DNA of 64,000 nt from Salegentibacter holothuriorum (GTDB taxonomy: Bacteria > Bacteroidota > Bacteroidia > Flavobacteriales > Flavobacteriaceae): contig NZ_FUYY01000001.1 in the NCBI RefSeq assembly GCF_900168045.1, forward strand, positions 620,001 to 684,000. Reading direction: 5' to 3'. The translations under genes were made by a program, and so were the position numbers. Each line of letters starts with the position of its first letter. Position 1 is the first letter of the stretch. Shown piece by piece: positions 1 through 8,577 of this stretch. The notes under the pieces were generated by a model. That model saw only the letters and a list, made by a program, of their open reading frames with translations. It searched no databases and was not told where the DNA came from.

Positions 1-1
1 T

Positions 2-601
2 AAAAAGTTTAATGAATTTGGGATCACTAATTTTGTAGCCAGCCCTCACGTGATGGGCGAGTTTTATCCTAATACTCCCGAAACCATTATACCGGCTATG
101 GAAAAGCTAAAAAAGGAGCTACCAAAAGGAAATTCAATTAAAGCTGGGGGCGAATATATGATGGATCAATTTTTAATAGACCAACTGGAAAAAGACAATG
201 TACTGACAATAACAGACAACTATGTTTTAGTAGAAATGTCTTATTTTCAGGCGCCTATTAATTTAGCTGAAATTCTATTTAAAATTCAGAATACCAACCT
301 AAAACCAATACTTGCACACCCAGAACGTTACGCTTTTTATCACGACAGCAGTTTTGATAAGTATAAAGATCTAAAAACGAGAGGATGTAATTTCCAGTTA
401 AATATGTTATCCCTTACTCCTCACTATGGGAAAGGAATTCAAAAAAAAGCCTTACAATTACTTGAAAATGGGATGATAGATTTTATTAGTAGCGATGTGC
501 ACCGAATGGAACACCTGGAGAAAATTGGGAATATAAAATTAAAGAAGAAGCAAATCAATTCCCTTGAGCCAATAATTGAAAAATCCAAAGCCTTATTTTA
601 A
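2..601 (+). CDS. ywqE: CpsB/YwqE-type PHP tyrosine-protein phosphatase (5' truncated)
   Basis: This is the 3' part of a PHP-superfamily phosphatase gene of the CpsB/YwqE type. The family removes phosphate from bacterial tyrosine kinases such as the Wzc encoded next door. The frame is open to the left edge, so the N-terminus with the first metal-binding motif lies outside the window; about 199 residues are visible. SPH near the left edge, LAHPERY in the middle and SSDVHR near the C-terminus fit metal-site positions of the family. It converges tail to tail with wzc, 247 bp apart, which supports the substrate assignment. The family call is firm; the partner is inferred from position. Confidence 0.85.
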   Translation, partial: KKFNEFGITNFVASPHVMGEFYPNTPETIIPAMEKLKKELPKGNSIKAGGEYMMDQFLIDQLEKDNVLTITDNYVLVEMSYFQAPINLAEILFKIQNTNLKPILAHPERYAFYHDSSFDKYKDLKTRGCNFQLNMLSLTPHYGKGIQKKALQLLENGMIDFISSDVHRMEHLEKIGNIKLKKKQINSLEPIIEKSKALF

Positions 602-686
602 TAAACAAAACTTTGGATTTACAATTCGATATAAAATTTAGAATGTATATCCCCTTTCACTCATAGAAATGAATTTATGAAAAAAT

Positions 687-791
687 CGTCATGCTGAACT
701 TGTTTCAGCATCTAACACAATAGTACCTACCACTCAACTTAGACCCCCGAATAAATTTCGGGGCAGGCTCTGAAACCAGTTCAGGGTGACG
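687..791. repeat. Dispersed palindromic repeat, family A (CGTCA...TGACG), copy 1
   Basis: A 105 bp element begins with CGTCATGCTGAACTTG and ends with GTTCAGGGTGACG. Each end forms its own hairpin (GCTGAACTTGTTTCAGC at one end, CTGAAACCAGTTCAG at the other), and a third small hairpin (CCCCGAATAAATTTCGGGG) sits inside. A second copy in reverse orientation lies at 42808-42889. It fills most of the gap between the convergent ywqE and wzc genes. Read on the minus strand, the outer hairpin is followed by a T run (CGATTTTTT), so it may also terminate wzc transcription. The rest of the 602-848 gap shows nothing else. Confidence 0.75.
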
Positions 792-848
792 TTAACATTT
801 TAAAGTATAACTGTTTACGGATATTCAAAAAATTTAGCTTAGGAAACC

Positions 849-3254
849 CTATTTATTTCTGAACATCCTGTTCTTTATTCGCTGCCAGCGAGACTCTTTA
901 TCAACTCCATAACCATATCCGTAGCCATAAGAATACCCATACTTAGCTCCATAAGAGAATTTTGAATAATCTACATCATTTAGAATAATGGCAGGGCTCT
1001 TAAGTTTTCCTTGTTGCTTCAGCTCTTTAGGAAAATCAAGCATCTTTTTATCGGTAAAATCTGCTCGTACCACGTATAAAGTGGTATCAGCGAGTGGACT
1101 TACCAACAGGGTATCTGTCACTATCATTGTTGGAGCGGTATCTACTAATACAAAATCATAAACTCCGGCTGCATATTCCAGTAAACTCTCCAATCGGTCG
1201 TTCATTAGTAGTTCTGCAGGGTTAGGGGGAATAGGCCCTGAAAGAACCATATCTACTTTTATTCCGGCTTCTTTTTCTACAGAAATAATCTCATTTTCAG
1301 ACACTTCAAAATCGTATAAATAATCGGAAAGGCCTTTAGGAGCCGTATCACTTATCTCGCCATACCTATGTAGTTTAGGGTTACGAATATCTGCACCTAC
1401 CAGTAAAACTTTTTTACCGGTACTGGCCAGGGTACGCGCCATATTATAGGAGACAAAAGTTTTTCCTTCTCCTTTAATCGTAGAAGTTACAAAAATAACT
1501 TCTCCCCTGTCTTTATCCTTATTCTGAAACAAATAGGCAAGATTTGTTCGCAAAATTCTAAATGATTCAGCCAGAGGCGTACGATCGTTCAATTCTATTC
1601 GTTGATTTTGTTCTCCGCCAATACGTGGCACTTCCCCAATAAATGGGATATGCCTGGTTAATCCGCTCAATTCTCCCTTATGATGTACTTTAGTATCCAG
1701 CAAATTTTTAAGGAAAATTATAAGAATTGGAATGATTAGTCCAATTAAAAAACCTCCAACTAAAATAAGCCAGGGTTTAGGATCTACAGGAGCATTATTG
1801 GTAAAAGGATCATCAATAACACGGGCAACTGAAGCAGTAGCGGCAAATGAAATAGCCGCCTCTTCTCTGCGCTGTAAAAGAAATAAATATAGCTGCTCTT
1901 TTATTTGTTGCTGGCGTTCAATACTGCGCATTCCTTTTTCAAGACCAGGGAAATTACTGAATTGTCCCTGTGCAACATTTCCCCTTTGATTAAGCTCTCT
2001 TAACCTTACATTAAGTGAACGCCTGGTACTTTCAATATTCTCAAAAAGGTTATCTCTTAGACTATCCAGTTGTTGAGTGATTGTTTTTACAATCGGGTTA
2101 CGTTCCGTACCTCCTTCAAGGTACATATTACGCTCCATAATTAGGGTATTGTAAGAATTCACAAGGCCTGAAATTCCACCTTCACTAATACCTACATCGG
2201 GTAGTAATTCATATTTACCTTGGTTTCTTAATAAGTCTTCAACCGAACTCAAGAGTTGAAGCTGAGTCTCTAAATTAAAAACCTCCTGTTCGGCAGCCGT
2301 AAATTTGGACTGGAACTGTGCAGCACCACTACCAACATCCATTATTTGATTATCCCTTTTAAAATCAGCGATATTCACTTCTACAGAATCTAATTCGGTA
2401 GTGATCATCTCCAGTCTATCCTGAATAAACTTAGTGGTGTTTTCAGCTACTTCCTGTTTATCTTTAACGCCTTCTTCATTAAAGCGTTCCATCAATTTAC
2501 TAAGAAAATCCTCAGATTTTTCGGATGTTTCCTGAACTAGACTTAAAGCTAAAATATCCTTAGCCTGACCTTTTTGAGCTATTTGTAATTTTGCTATATA
2601 ATTTGCGGCTACAGCTCTTAGCGGCTGAATGCTTATATTTACAGATCTAGTCTTCCTAAAAGTTCCCTCTTCTTCTCCCGACTTTGGTAAAATTGTGAAT
2701 TGGATGTCACCCAACTTAATTACTTCTCCAATATTATGATTTTCTGAATATCCACTGGACTCTTCTTCCAGTTTAAATGAAGTATCTGAAGTTGGAGTAA
2801 CAATAAGATTTTTTGAAATAGAATGAACAATACTATCAGGGGTAATAAACTCAATTAAAACAGGACTTGATTTATAAGCTTCTACAGTAATTACATTTCC
2901 CTCAATAAAATAACTAATGTTATGATTTAACTCATCAACTACACTCTCTACAAGTTGCTTAGATTTTAATTTCTCTATATGGTTTTGAATTCCATCATCC
3001 TCTAAAGAGAAAATAGCTCCTCCCCCAGAAGGAGTTGCATTCATCGCATTTTTCTCCTGGTCGTCTACAATCATCATTGTAGCTTCAGTTCTATATTTTG
3101 GAATAGTGTACCTGTTATATAAATAAGCTATTAATCCTCCAATAAGGAAACCTAAAAAAATCCATTTCCAATAGGCCAGGTACTTAAAGAGTTCCGCTTT
3201 TAAATCGAAGTTAGATTCTTCTCTCTCTTCGTTAAAATCGTTTAATTCTTCCAT
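849..3254 (-). CDS. wzc: Wzc-type polysaccharide co-polymerase with BY-kinase domain
   Basis: This 801-residue inner-membrane protein controls polymerisation and export of surface polysaccharide. The Wzz/GumC-like part has a membrane segment at about 30-50, a long periplasmic coiled-coil region and a second membrane segment at about 495-520. The cytoplasmic kinase domain has Walker A (KGEGKT, about 595), Walker A' (VGADIRNP, about 620) and Walker B (VLVDTAP, about 704). A C-terminal tyrosine cluster (GYSYGYGYGYG, about 775) is the expected autophosphorylation tail. It directly abuts wza, its channel partner (wza stop at 3255-3257, wzc ATG at 3252-3254), and converges with the ywqE phosphatase. 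It is the last gene of the minus-strand locus. The start is ATG and the length is normal for the fused Bacteroidetes form. Confidence 0.95.
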   Translation of the reverse strand: MEELNDFNEEREESNFDLKAELFKYLAYWKWIFLGFLIGGLIAYLYNRYTIPKYRTEATMMIVDDQEKNAMNATPSGGGAIFSLEDDGIQNHIEKLKSKQLVESVVDELNHNISYFIEGNVITVEAYKSSPVLIEFITPDSIVHSISKNLIVTPTSDTSFKLEEESSGYSENHNIGEVIKLGDIQFTILPKSGEEEGTFRKTRSVNISIQPLRAVAANYIAKLQIAQKGQAKDILALSLVQETSEKSEDFLSKLMERFNEEGVKDKQEVAENTTKFIQDRLEMITTELDSVEVNIADFKRDNQIMDVGSGAAQFQSKFTAAEQEVFNLETQLQLLSSVEDLLRNQGKYELLPDVGISEGGISGLVNSYNTLIMERNMYLEGGTERNPIVKTITQQLDSLRDNLFENIESTRRSLNVRLRELNQRGNVAQGQFSNFPGLEKGMRSIERQQQIKEQLYLFLLQRREEAAISFAATASVARVIDDPFTNNAPVDPKPWLILVGGFLIGLIIPILIIFLKNLLDTKVHHKGELSGLTRHIPFIGEVPRIGGEQNQRIELNDRTPLAESFRILRTNLAYLFQNKDKDRGEVIFVTSTIKGEGKTFVSYNMARTLASTGKKVLLVGADIRNPKLHRYGEISDTAPKGLSDYLYDFEVSENEIISVEKEAGIKVDMVLSGPIPPNPAELLMNDRLESLLEYAAGVYDFVLVDTAPTMIVTDTLLVSPLADTTLYVVRADFTDKKMLDFPKELKQQGKLKSPAIILNDVDYSKFSYGAKYGYSYGYGYGYGVDKESRWQRIKNRMFRNK

Positions 3255-4034
3255 CTATCTTGTGAATATAAAAATTAAACTTAATGTTGAACTAACAAGA
3301 CCTAAAATAGCTCCTGGACTTCCAAAAAATCCGGCAGATTTCATTCTGGCGTACGTGGGTTCCACATATACAATATCATTTTGTTTTAAATAATAATACG
3401 GACTGTCGAAAAGATCAATTTCTGTCATATCTATGAAGCCAACAGATTTCACACCATCTACCTCTCTTATAACTCTTATATTCTGTCGTTTTCCCGTATA
3501 ACTCACATCACCACTCATTGCCAAAAGCTCAGGCATAGTAATTCTACCATCGGTAATTTGAACTCGACCCGGATTACCAACTTCCCCCAGAACCGTAACA
3601 TTAAAATTCACAATTCTAACATCCACAACAGGATCTCTAACATATTCCGCAATTTGTTTTTGTAGCTTTTCCTGAATTGCGGTGCGCGATAGACCCTCTA
3701 CTTCTACCGTACCTAATACCGGGAAGTTTATTGTGCCTTGTGGACTAACCAAATAACCAGTTAAAGAAAGGTTTTGGCCACCTCCTCCACCAGATTGGGC
3801 GCCTTGTTGATTCATTTGAAATGGAGCTACTATTTCTTCATTTACCGAAGAAGAAGAGACGTTAATTCTTAACACATCATTTCGTTCTATTTTCGGTTCA
3901 TACTCCAGCAAATTCACCTGTCCCTCTAATTGTTGAACATCATTAAAATATACCACCTGATCTTTGGTAGCACAACTTGAAACAATAATACTTAAAATAA
4001 GAAACCATCCCAGTTTCCTCATTGATTTGAACAT
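3255..4034 (-). CDS. wza: Wza-type outer-membrane polysaccharide export lipoprotein
   Basis: This periplasmic/outer-membrane lipoprotein forms the export channel used with Wzc. The chosen ATG at 4034 gives 259 residues and a signal peptide ending in a lipobox (IVSSC). An in-frame GTG at 4052 would overlap pglF by 8 bp, and a later ATG at 4022 is also possible. The Poly_export (PES) domain follows (RNDVLRINVSS, YLVSPQGTINFPVLG, VDVRIVNFNVTVLGEV), then a SLBB-like segment (GRITMPELLAMSGDVSYTG). A short hydrophobic C-terminal segment matches the family's membrane-spanning helix. It sits between pglF and wzc. At 259 residues it is the short Bacteroidetes form, smaller than E. coli Wza (about 380). 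Confidence 0.93.
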   Translation of the reverse strand: MFKSMRKLGWFLILSIIVSSCATKDQVVYFNDVQQLEGQVNLLEYEPKIERNDVLRINVSSSSVNEEIVAPFQMNQQGAQSGGGGGQNLSLTGYLVSPQGTINFPVLGTVEVEGLSRTAIQEKLQKQIAEYVRDPVVDVRIVNFNVTVLGEVGNPGRVQITDGRITMPELLAMSGDVSYTGKRQNIRVIREVDGVKSVGFIDMTEIDLFDSPYYYLKQNDIVYVEPTYARMKSAGFFGSPGAILGLVSSTLSLIFIFTR

Positions 4035-4044
4035 GCAGTTGTTT

Positions 4045-6021
4045 TTATTCACTTATTACTTCTTCTTTTGTATCAAGACTCTCAAATAATGAATTGTTAC
4101 TCTTAAATTCAGGAATGAGAATTTTCATTTTTTTCACCATCTTTTCAGCATTTAATGAATTAGCAGATTTAATGATTTTTTCAATCTTCTCCTTTATCAA
4201 TTCATGATCCCTCACTACTTCCTGGCCTATCATAATTTTCTTATGATGCGTAGGTAGTGTTTTGCATTCATCATTCAGTAACTCCTCATAAAGCTTTTCA
4301 CCGGGCCTTAAGCCTGTGATTTTCACTTTAATATTCTTATTTGGATCGTAGCCGGCAAGTTTAATCATTTTTATGGCCAAATCCATAATTTTCACCGGTT
4401 CTCCCATATCAAAAATAAAGATCTCTCCCCCTTTCCCCATAGCGCCAGCTTCAAGAACCAATTGGCAGGCTTCCGGGATAGTCATAAAATATCGTATAAT
4501 ATCAGGATGGGTAATAGTTACCGGCCCTCCTTTTTCTATTTGCTTTTTAAATAAAGGAACTACAGAACCATTGGAGCCAAGAACATTTCCAAATCTGGTG
4601 GTTATAAATTTTGTGGTATTTGAATCTCCTTTGATTTTAGAATGATAAAGCGACTGCACGTACATTTCAGCAGCTCTCTTTGAAGCTCCCATAACGTTAC
4701 TTGGGTTCACTGCTTTATCTGTAGAAACCATCACAAAATGTGAAATCTTATACTTTAAGGAAAGATCAGCCAGGTTTTTAGTGCCCTGGATATTAACAAA
4801 AACCGCTTCATGCGGATTTTCTTCCATTAAGGGTACATGTTTATAGGCTGCTGCGTGGTAGACAACATCAATATTCTGATTCTGAAACATAAGCTCTAAA
4901 CGCTTAAAATTACCTACGTCACAAATAATAAATTTGCAATTTAAATCCGGAAACTTTGCATTTACCTCTAGACTTAAAGAATGAAGCGGTGTTTCGGCCT
5001 GATCAAGGATAATTAGTTTCTTAGGATTATACTGCGCTACCTGTCTTACAATCTCGCTCCCTATAGAACCAGCGCCACCTGTTACCAAAATGGTTTTTCC
5101 CGTTAGTTGCTCTATTTTATTTTCGGGATGAAGCCTAATAGGTTCACGTTCCAGAAGGTCCTCAATTTGCAGAGATTTTACTTTTTTCGCTATGGGTTGT
5201 GCGTCTTCACCCCAGGTTGAAACAATAGGTGCGTTAAAGACTTTAATATTATTTTCAAGACAGTCTTCTACAAAATTGAATTTTTCCTCAGCAGTAAAAT
5301 TATTTTCTGAAAGAATTATAGCTTCTGCATCTAAAGATTCAACCGCTTTATGAATTTTAGAAGAGTAATTAACAACAGGTTTATCAAGCAACCTTATACT
5401 TTTATTGTGTTTCTCATTAGTTAAAAAACCAACTATTTTAAATCTTCTTGGAATCTCTATATCTAGCGCACCAGCAATAGAAATAGCGTTTTCATCAGAT
5501 CCAAGAATAACCGCCTTTAATATATCTTCATCTCTACTTACTAATTTAAAATACTCATAAATCTGTTTTACACCTAATCTAAATAGAAATAGCAGGGAAA
5601 AAGAAATACATAAATTAATAAATAAACCACCAACCAAAAATATTTTTTCACCTATAATATAATAGTTTATATAATTGATAAACAACAAAGTAAAAAATGA
5701 ACTCATGGTAGCCATAAGTAGCTTTAGAGCATCTATATTGGAAGAATACCGAATAATGCCAGCGTAAGTTTTAAAAACATAGAAATAGAAAATATGAACA
5801 GCTATTACGATAAAAGCTTTATCATAAAAACTAAGAATAGTATAATAATTTGGGGTAAGATCTACAATAATTAAAACCGTAAACAACGTAGAAATAGTAA
5901 CCAAAGACAGGTCTATTAAATAGACCGCCCACCTGGGTAAATATTTAATATTCCTTAAATCGAGGGCGTTATCGGTACCCGAGAGTATATTTCTTAATAT
6001 CTTACTTATTTTATCTCCCAT
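4045..6021 (-). CDS. pglF: Membrane-bound UDP-GlcNAc 4,6-dehydratase, PglF/CapD type
   Basis: This enzyme converts UDP-GlcNAc to the 4-keto-6-deoxy sugar, the first step of bacillosamine synthesis. The 658 residues comprise four N-terminal membrane helices (about 30-155), a CoA-binding-like Rossmann region, and an SDR domain beginning at the GGAGSIGSE nucleotide-binding loop (about 315), with the STDKAVNPSNVMGASK segment holding the family's catalytic Met-xxx-Lys in place of Tyr-xxx-Lys. The neighbours pglE, pglD and pglC complete the pathway, which favours PglF over a generic CapD role. The ATG start lies 96 bp downstream of the pglE stop, and the gap contains two hairpins. Confidence 0.9.
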   Translation of the reverse strand: MGDKISKILRNILSGTDNALDLRNIKYLPRWAVYLIDLSLVTISTLFTVLIIVDLTPNYYTILSFYDKAFIVIAVHIFYFYVFKTYAGIIRYSSNIDALKLLMATMSSFFTLLFINYINYYIIGEKIFLVGGLFINLCISFSLLFLFRLGVKQIYEYFKLVSRDEDILKAVILGSDENAISIAGALDIEIPRRFKIVGFLTNEKHNKSIRLLDKPVVNYSSKIHKAVESLDAEAIILSENNFTAEEKFNFVEDCLENNIKVFNAPIVSTWGEDAQPIAKKVKSLQIEDLLEREPIRLHPENKIEQLTGKTILVTGGAGSIGSEIVRQVAQYNPKKLIILDQAETPLHSLSLEVNAKFPDLNCKFIICDVGNFKRLELMFQNQNIDVVYHAAAYKHVPLMEENPHEAVFVNIQGTKNLADLSLKYKISHFVMVSTDKAVNPSNVMGASKRAAEMYVQSLYHSKIKGDSNTTKFITTRFGNVLGSNGSVVPLFKKQIEKGGPVTITHPDIIRYFMTIPEACQLVLEAGAMGKGGEIFIFDMGEPVKIMDLAIKMIKLAGYDPNKNIKVKITGLRPGEKLYEELLNDECKTLPTHHKKIMIGQEVVRDHELIKEKIEKIIKSANSLNAEKMVKKMKILIPEFKSNNSLFESLDTKEEVISE

Positions 6022-6055
6022 AATTATTTAATTGATAATCGAGATTAAATGCTTC

Positions 6056-6113
6056 GAGGCTTGCCTCTATATCAAAAAAAATCCATTAATACCTTTTGGG
6101 CTTAACCCAAAGG
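6056..6113 (-). other. Two hairpins between pglE and pglF
   Basis: The gap upstream of pglF contains two inverted repeats: CCTTTTGGG-CTTAA-CCCAAAGG at 6092-6113, just after the pglE stop, and the short palindrome GAGGCTTGCCTC at 6056-6067. An eight-base T run (minus strand) lies between them but not directly after the first stem, so a classical terminator is not clear. They could set the pglF-wza-wzc level relative to the upstream genes. The function is inferred. Confidence 0.4.
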
Positions 6114-6117
6114 CAGT

Positions 6118-7299
6118 TTACTTCTGTTGTTTAAAACAGGATAAAATTCCCGCCTTTATTCTATCTTTTTCCTCCGGGCCCAAATTAGATCCCGAAGGCA
6201 AACAGAGACCGTTCTCAAATAAATTTTCTGCTACCAAATCTCCATAAAAAGGAGCATTTTCAAAAACCGGTTGTAAATGCATGGGCTTCCATAAAGGTCT
6301 GCTTTCAATATTCAATGCTTCAAGATGCAAACGAAGATCTTCACGACCTATTCCCGCGGTCTTTTTCTTATTAAGAGTCACTACACTTAACCAATGATTT
6401 GAAAAATAGTCAGTATTTGGAGCTGTATGAACCATAACACCTTCAATTTCAGAAAACAAATCTACATAAAAATCGTGCATTTCTCTCCTTGCACTTACTC
6501 GTTTATCTATCACTTCCATTTGGCCGCGCCCTATTCCGGCTGATATATTGCTCAACCTATAGTTGTAACCTATTTCACTATGTTGGTAATGAGGTGCCGC
6601 GTCTCTTGCCTGTGTAGCCAGAAAAACAGCTTTATCTTTGGTTGCTTTATTTTTAGTAACTAAAGCACCCCCTCCAGAAGTAGTGATAATTTTATTCCCA
6701 TTAAATGAAAGTATCGCATAATCAGAAAATGTTCCACATTTCTGCCCTTTATAAGTACTACCCAAAGCTTCAGCGGCATCTTCAATAACCGGGATATCAA
6801 ACTGAGCAGCTACTGCATTAATCTCATCTACTTTATAAGGCATTCCGTATAAATGTACGGCTATTATCGCTTTCGGTTTTTTTCCTTTTGAAACCCTATC
6901 TTCAATCGCTCTTTTCAAATGCCTGGGGCAAAGATTCAAGGTTTCCTCTTCACTATCTATAAATATGGGAGTAGCTCCTAAATAAGCAATAGGATTTGCT
7001 GATGCAGCAAAGGTCATGCTTTGGCAAAGCACCTCATCACCGGCTTTTACACCTAGCATCACCAAAGCCAAATGTAAGGCGGCTGTCCCCGAACTTAAAG
7101 CTGCTACAGAAGCCCCCTCGGCCCCCTCCTGGCCTCCCCCTAAGGGGGAGGAATTAAGATATTTTTTTATATCTTCTTCAAAACCGTTTACATTGGGGCC
7201 TAATGGGGCTATCCAATTTTGTTCAAAAGCCTCGTTGACGAATTTTTGCTCACTTCCGCCCATGTGTGGAGAGGATAGCCAAATTTTATCTTTATTCAT
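6118..7299 (-). CDS. pglE: DegT/DnrJ-family aminotransferase, PglE type, with in-frame repeat insertion
   Basis: This is a PLP-dependent enzyme expected to transfer an amino group to C4 of the UDP-4-keto sugar made by PglF, giving UDP-4-amino-4,6-dideoxy-GlcNAc. It has 393 residues. The SSGTAALHLAL phosphate-binding region is at about 69-79, IEDAAEALGS at about 172-181, and the Schiff-base lysine is K203 in FNGNKIITTSGGG. Residues 49-63 (NSSPLGGGQEGAEGA) are encoded by a dispersed palindromic element (7112-7155), replacing the short stretch that normally links the YL and the (A/V)ALSSGT strand. All catalytic motifs remain. The stop lies 96 bp before pglF, and the start overlaps the pglD stop by 8 bp. 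Function is supported by the intact pglFEDC order; the effect of the insertion on activity is unknown. Confidence 0.88.
   Translation of the reverse strand: MNKDKIWLSSPHMGGSEQKFVNEAFEQNWIAPLGPNVNGFEEDIKKYLNSSPLGGGQEGAEGASVAALSSGTAALHLALVMLGVKAGDEVLCQSMTFAASANPIAYLGATPIFIDSEEETLNLCPRHLKRAIEDRVSKGKKPKAIIAVHLYGMPYKVDEINAVAAQFDIPVIEDAAEALGSTYKGQKCGTFSDYAILSFNGNKIITTSGGGALVTKNKATKDKAVFLATQARDAAPHYQHSEIGYNYRLSNISAGIGRGQMEVIDKRVSARREMHDFYVDLFSEIEGVMVHTAPNTDYFSNHWLSVVTLNKKKTAGIGREDLRLHLEALNIESRPLWKPMHLQPVFENAPFYGDLVAENLFENGLCLPSGSNLGPEEKDRIKAGILSCFKQQK
7112..7155. repeat. Dispersed GC-rich palindrome, family B, inside the pglE coding sequence
   Basis: A 44 bp GC-rich element (core CCTCCCCCTAAGGGGGAGG at 7133-7151, followed on the minus strand by a GGAGGGGGC arm) sits inside an otherwise AT-rich gene. 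Related copies occur in gaps at 42971-42994, 49016-49043 and 49101-49122. Here it is read through in frame and adds about 15 residues of Gly, Ser, Pro and Glu. The composition contrast and the shared core with the intergenic copies make insertion the simplest explanation. Confidence 0.8.
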
Positions 7300-7894
7300 T
7301 CAAGTATTTTATTATTTTTCCAGGATTGCCAACAACGACTGCAAAGTCCGGAACATCTTCAATAATTACAGCACCGGCACCTATAGAGACCCATTTACCA
7401 ATTTTAACCCCCGGAATAACCGAGGCTCCGGTACCCACCTGAGTACCTTCAGCTATAGTGACATTTCCCGTAACTACAGCGTTTGGTGCTATATGCACAA
7501 AATCCTGAAGCTGCACATCGTGTTCAACAACCGCTCCAGAATTTATAATACAGTGTTTTCCTATTTTAGAACCGGCGTTAATAATAGCTCCTGGCATTAC
7601 CACAGTTCCCGCTGCCATTTTAATATTATCTGAAATTATTGCACTAGCATGACTCACAGCTTCGGAAATCATCCCGGTAAACCTACGGGCAACTTGTTTT
7701 CTAATCACATTATTTCCTATAGCTAAAACTGATGGAATTTTCAGTTGATCTTCATTAGGTTTGTGTGTTACCTTAAAGCTAAGAAATTTTTGAATTTCCT
7801 GGTTATCATCAAACACAGCGTCTATTTGAATATTCCTGCTTTTTAATATATCAAAAACGACTTTCCCATGACCGCTGGCTCCGTAAATATTCAT
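7292..7894 (-). CDS. pglD: PglD/NeuD-type sugar O/N-acetyltransferase (left-handed beta helix)
   Basis: This acetyl-CoA-dependent enzyme is expected to N-acetylate the 4-amino group of UDP-4-amino-4,6-dideoxy-GlcNAc, giving UDP-di-N-acetylbacillosamine. The 200 residues show an N-terminal Rossmann-like segment (MNIYGASGHGKVVFDIL) that binds the UDP-sugar in PglD, then hexapeptide repeats forming a left-handed beta helix (about 85-190), including the family's conserved ...GAVVEHDV... catalytic His region (about 115) and a terminal VVGNPGKII. It lies between pglE (8 bp overlap) and pglC (2 bp gap), so co-translation is likely. NeuD-type sialic acid O-acetyltransferases share the fold; the operon context decides for PglD. 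Confidence 0.9.
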   Translation of the reverse strand: MNIYGASGHGKVVFDILKSRNIQIDAVFDDNQEIQKFLSFKVTHKPNEDQLKIPSVLAIGNNVIRKQVARRFTGMISEAVSHASAIISDNIKMAAGTVVMPGAIINAGSKIGKHCIINSGAVVEHDVQLQDFVHIAPNAVVTGNVTIAEGTQVGTGASVIPGVKIGKWVSIGAGAVIIEDVPDFAVVVGNPGKIIKYLNE

Positions 7895-7896
7895 GC

Positions 7897-8502
7897 TTAA
7901 TTTTTACCGTTAAATGCTTCTGTAGTTGCCATATTAGCTGTATTTATTCCTTCAGAAATCAATACTTTTTTTATTGTTCTGAATATAATTTTCAAATCCA
8001 AGCTAAAAGATAGGTTTTCCACATACCAAACATCATACTCAAACTTTTTGGTCCAACTAATGGCATTTCTACCATTTACCTGCGCCCAACCGGTAATTCC
8101 AGGTTTTACATTATGTCTCTTTCTTTGCCTTTCAGAATATAAAGGTAAATATTGAGGTAATAAAGGCCTGGGACCTATTAAACTCATATTCCCTTTTAAA
8201 ACATTTATCAACTGCGGAATCTCATCTATAGAGGTTTTTCTAACGAATTTCCCAACCGCTGTTAACCTCTTTTCATCAGGAAGTAAATTTCCATTTTCAT
8301 CCTTCTCATCAGTCATCGTTTTAAACTTAATGATATTGAAAATATGCCCATTTTTTCCCGGTCTTTTCTGAAAGAAAAAGGGTTTTCCGTTATTCGCCAA
8401 AGCTAATAAAATTGTGATAGGAATTAATAACGGACTAAGCACTAATAATGCCGTAAAAGCTATAAAAAAGTCGAGAATGTTTTTTAAAAAATGCCTATAC
8501 AT
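7897..8502 (-). CDS. pglC: Undecaprenyl-phosphate bacillosamine-1-phosphate transferase, PglC type
   Basis: This monotopic phosphoglycosyl transferase starts the glycan by moving a phospho-sugar, here probably di-N-acetylbacillosamine phosphate, onto undecaprenyl phosphate at the inner membrane. The 201 residues begin with a re-entrant hydrophobic helix (about 8-32). They contain KRPGKNGHIFNIIKFKTM, LLPDEKRLTAVGKFVRKTSIDEIPQLINVL (catalytic Asp-Glu in the SIDEIPQ motif, about 117-118), IGPRPLL and KPGITGWAQVNGRN. The short form without extra membrane helices is that of PglC rather than WbaP. A good promoter lies directly upstream (8546-8577), so pglCDEF-wza-wzc may be one transcription unit. 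Confidence 0.92.
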   Translation of the reverse strand: MYRHFLKNILDFFIAFTALLVLSPLLIPITILLALANNGKPFFFQKRPGKNGHIFNIIKFKTMTDEKDENGNLLPDEKRLTAVGKFVRKTSIDEIPQLINVLKGNMSLIGPRPLLPQYLPLYSERQRKRHNVKPGITGWAQVNGRNAISWTKKFEYDVWYVENLSFSLDLKIIFRTIKKVLISEGINTANMATTEAFNGKN

Positions 8503-8545
8503 GTAAGTACTTTGGACCTTATTATTAGATATTTTTTTAGCCGTG

Positions 8546-8577
8546 CAAAATTATGACTTTATATACAGCTTCTCCAA
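8546..8577 (-). promoter_or_regulatory. Flavobacterial promoter for pglC-pglD-pglE-pglF-wza-wzc
   Basis: On the minus strand TTG (8575-8577), 21 bases, then TAATTTTG (8546-8553) match the Bacteroidetes TTG-N(17-23)-TAnnTTTG consensus. The -7 element is 43 bases before the pglC start codon. The -33 part falls inside the 3' end of the upstream glycosyltransferase gene. It would make initiation and export genes independently transcribed from the assembly genes. Confidence 0.65.

Noticed and set aside
4373-4645. Antisense ORFs within pglF and other minus-strand genes (for example 1732-1989, 7016-7633, 43340-43756)
   Set aside because: All are shadows of strongly supported genes on the opposite strand with no motif of their own.
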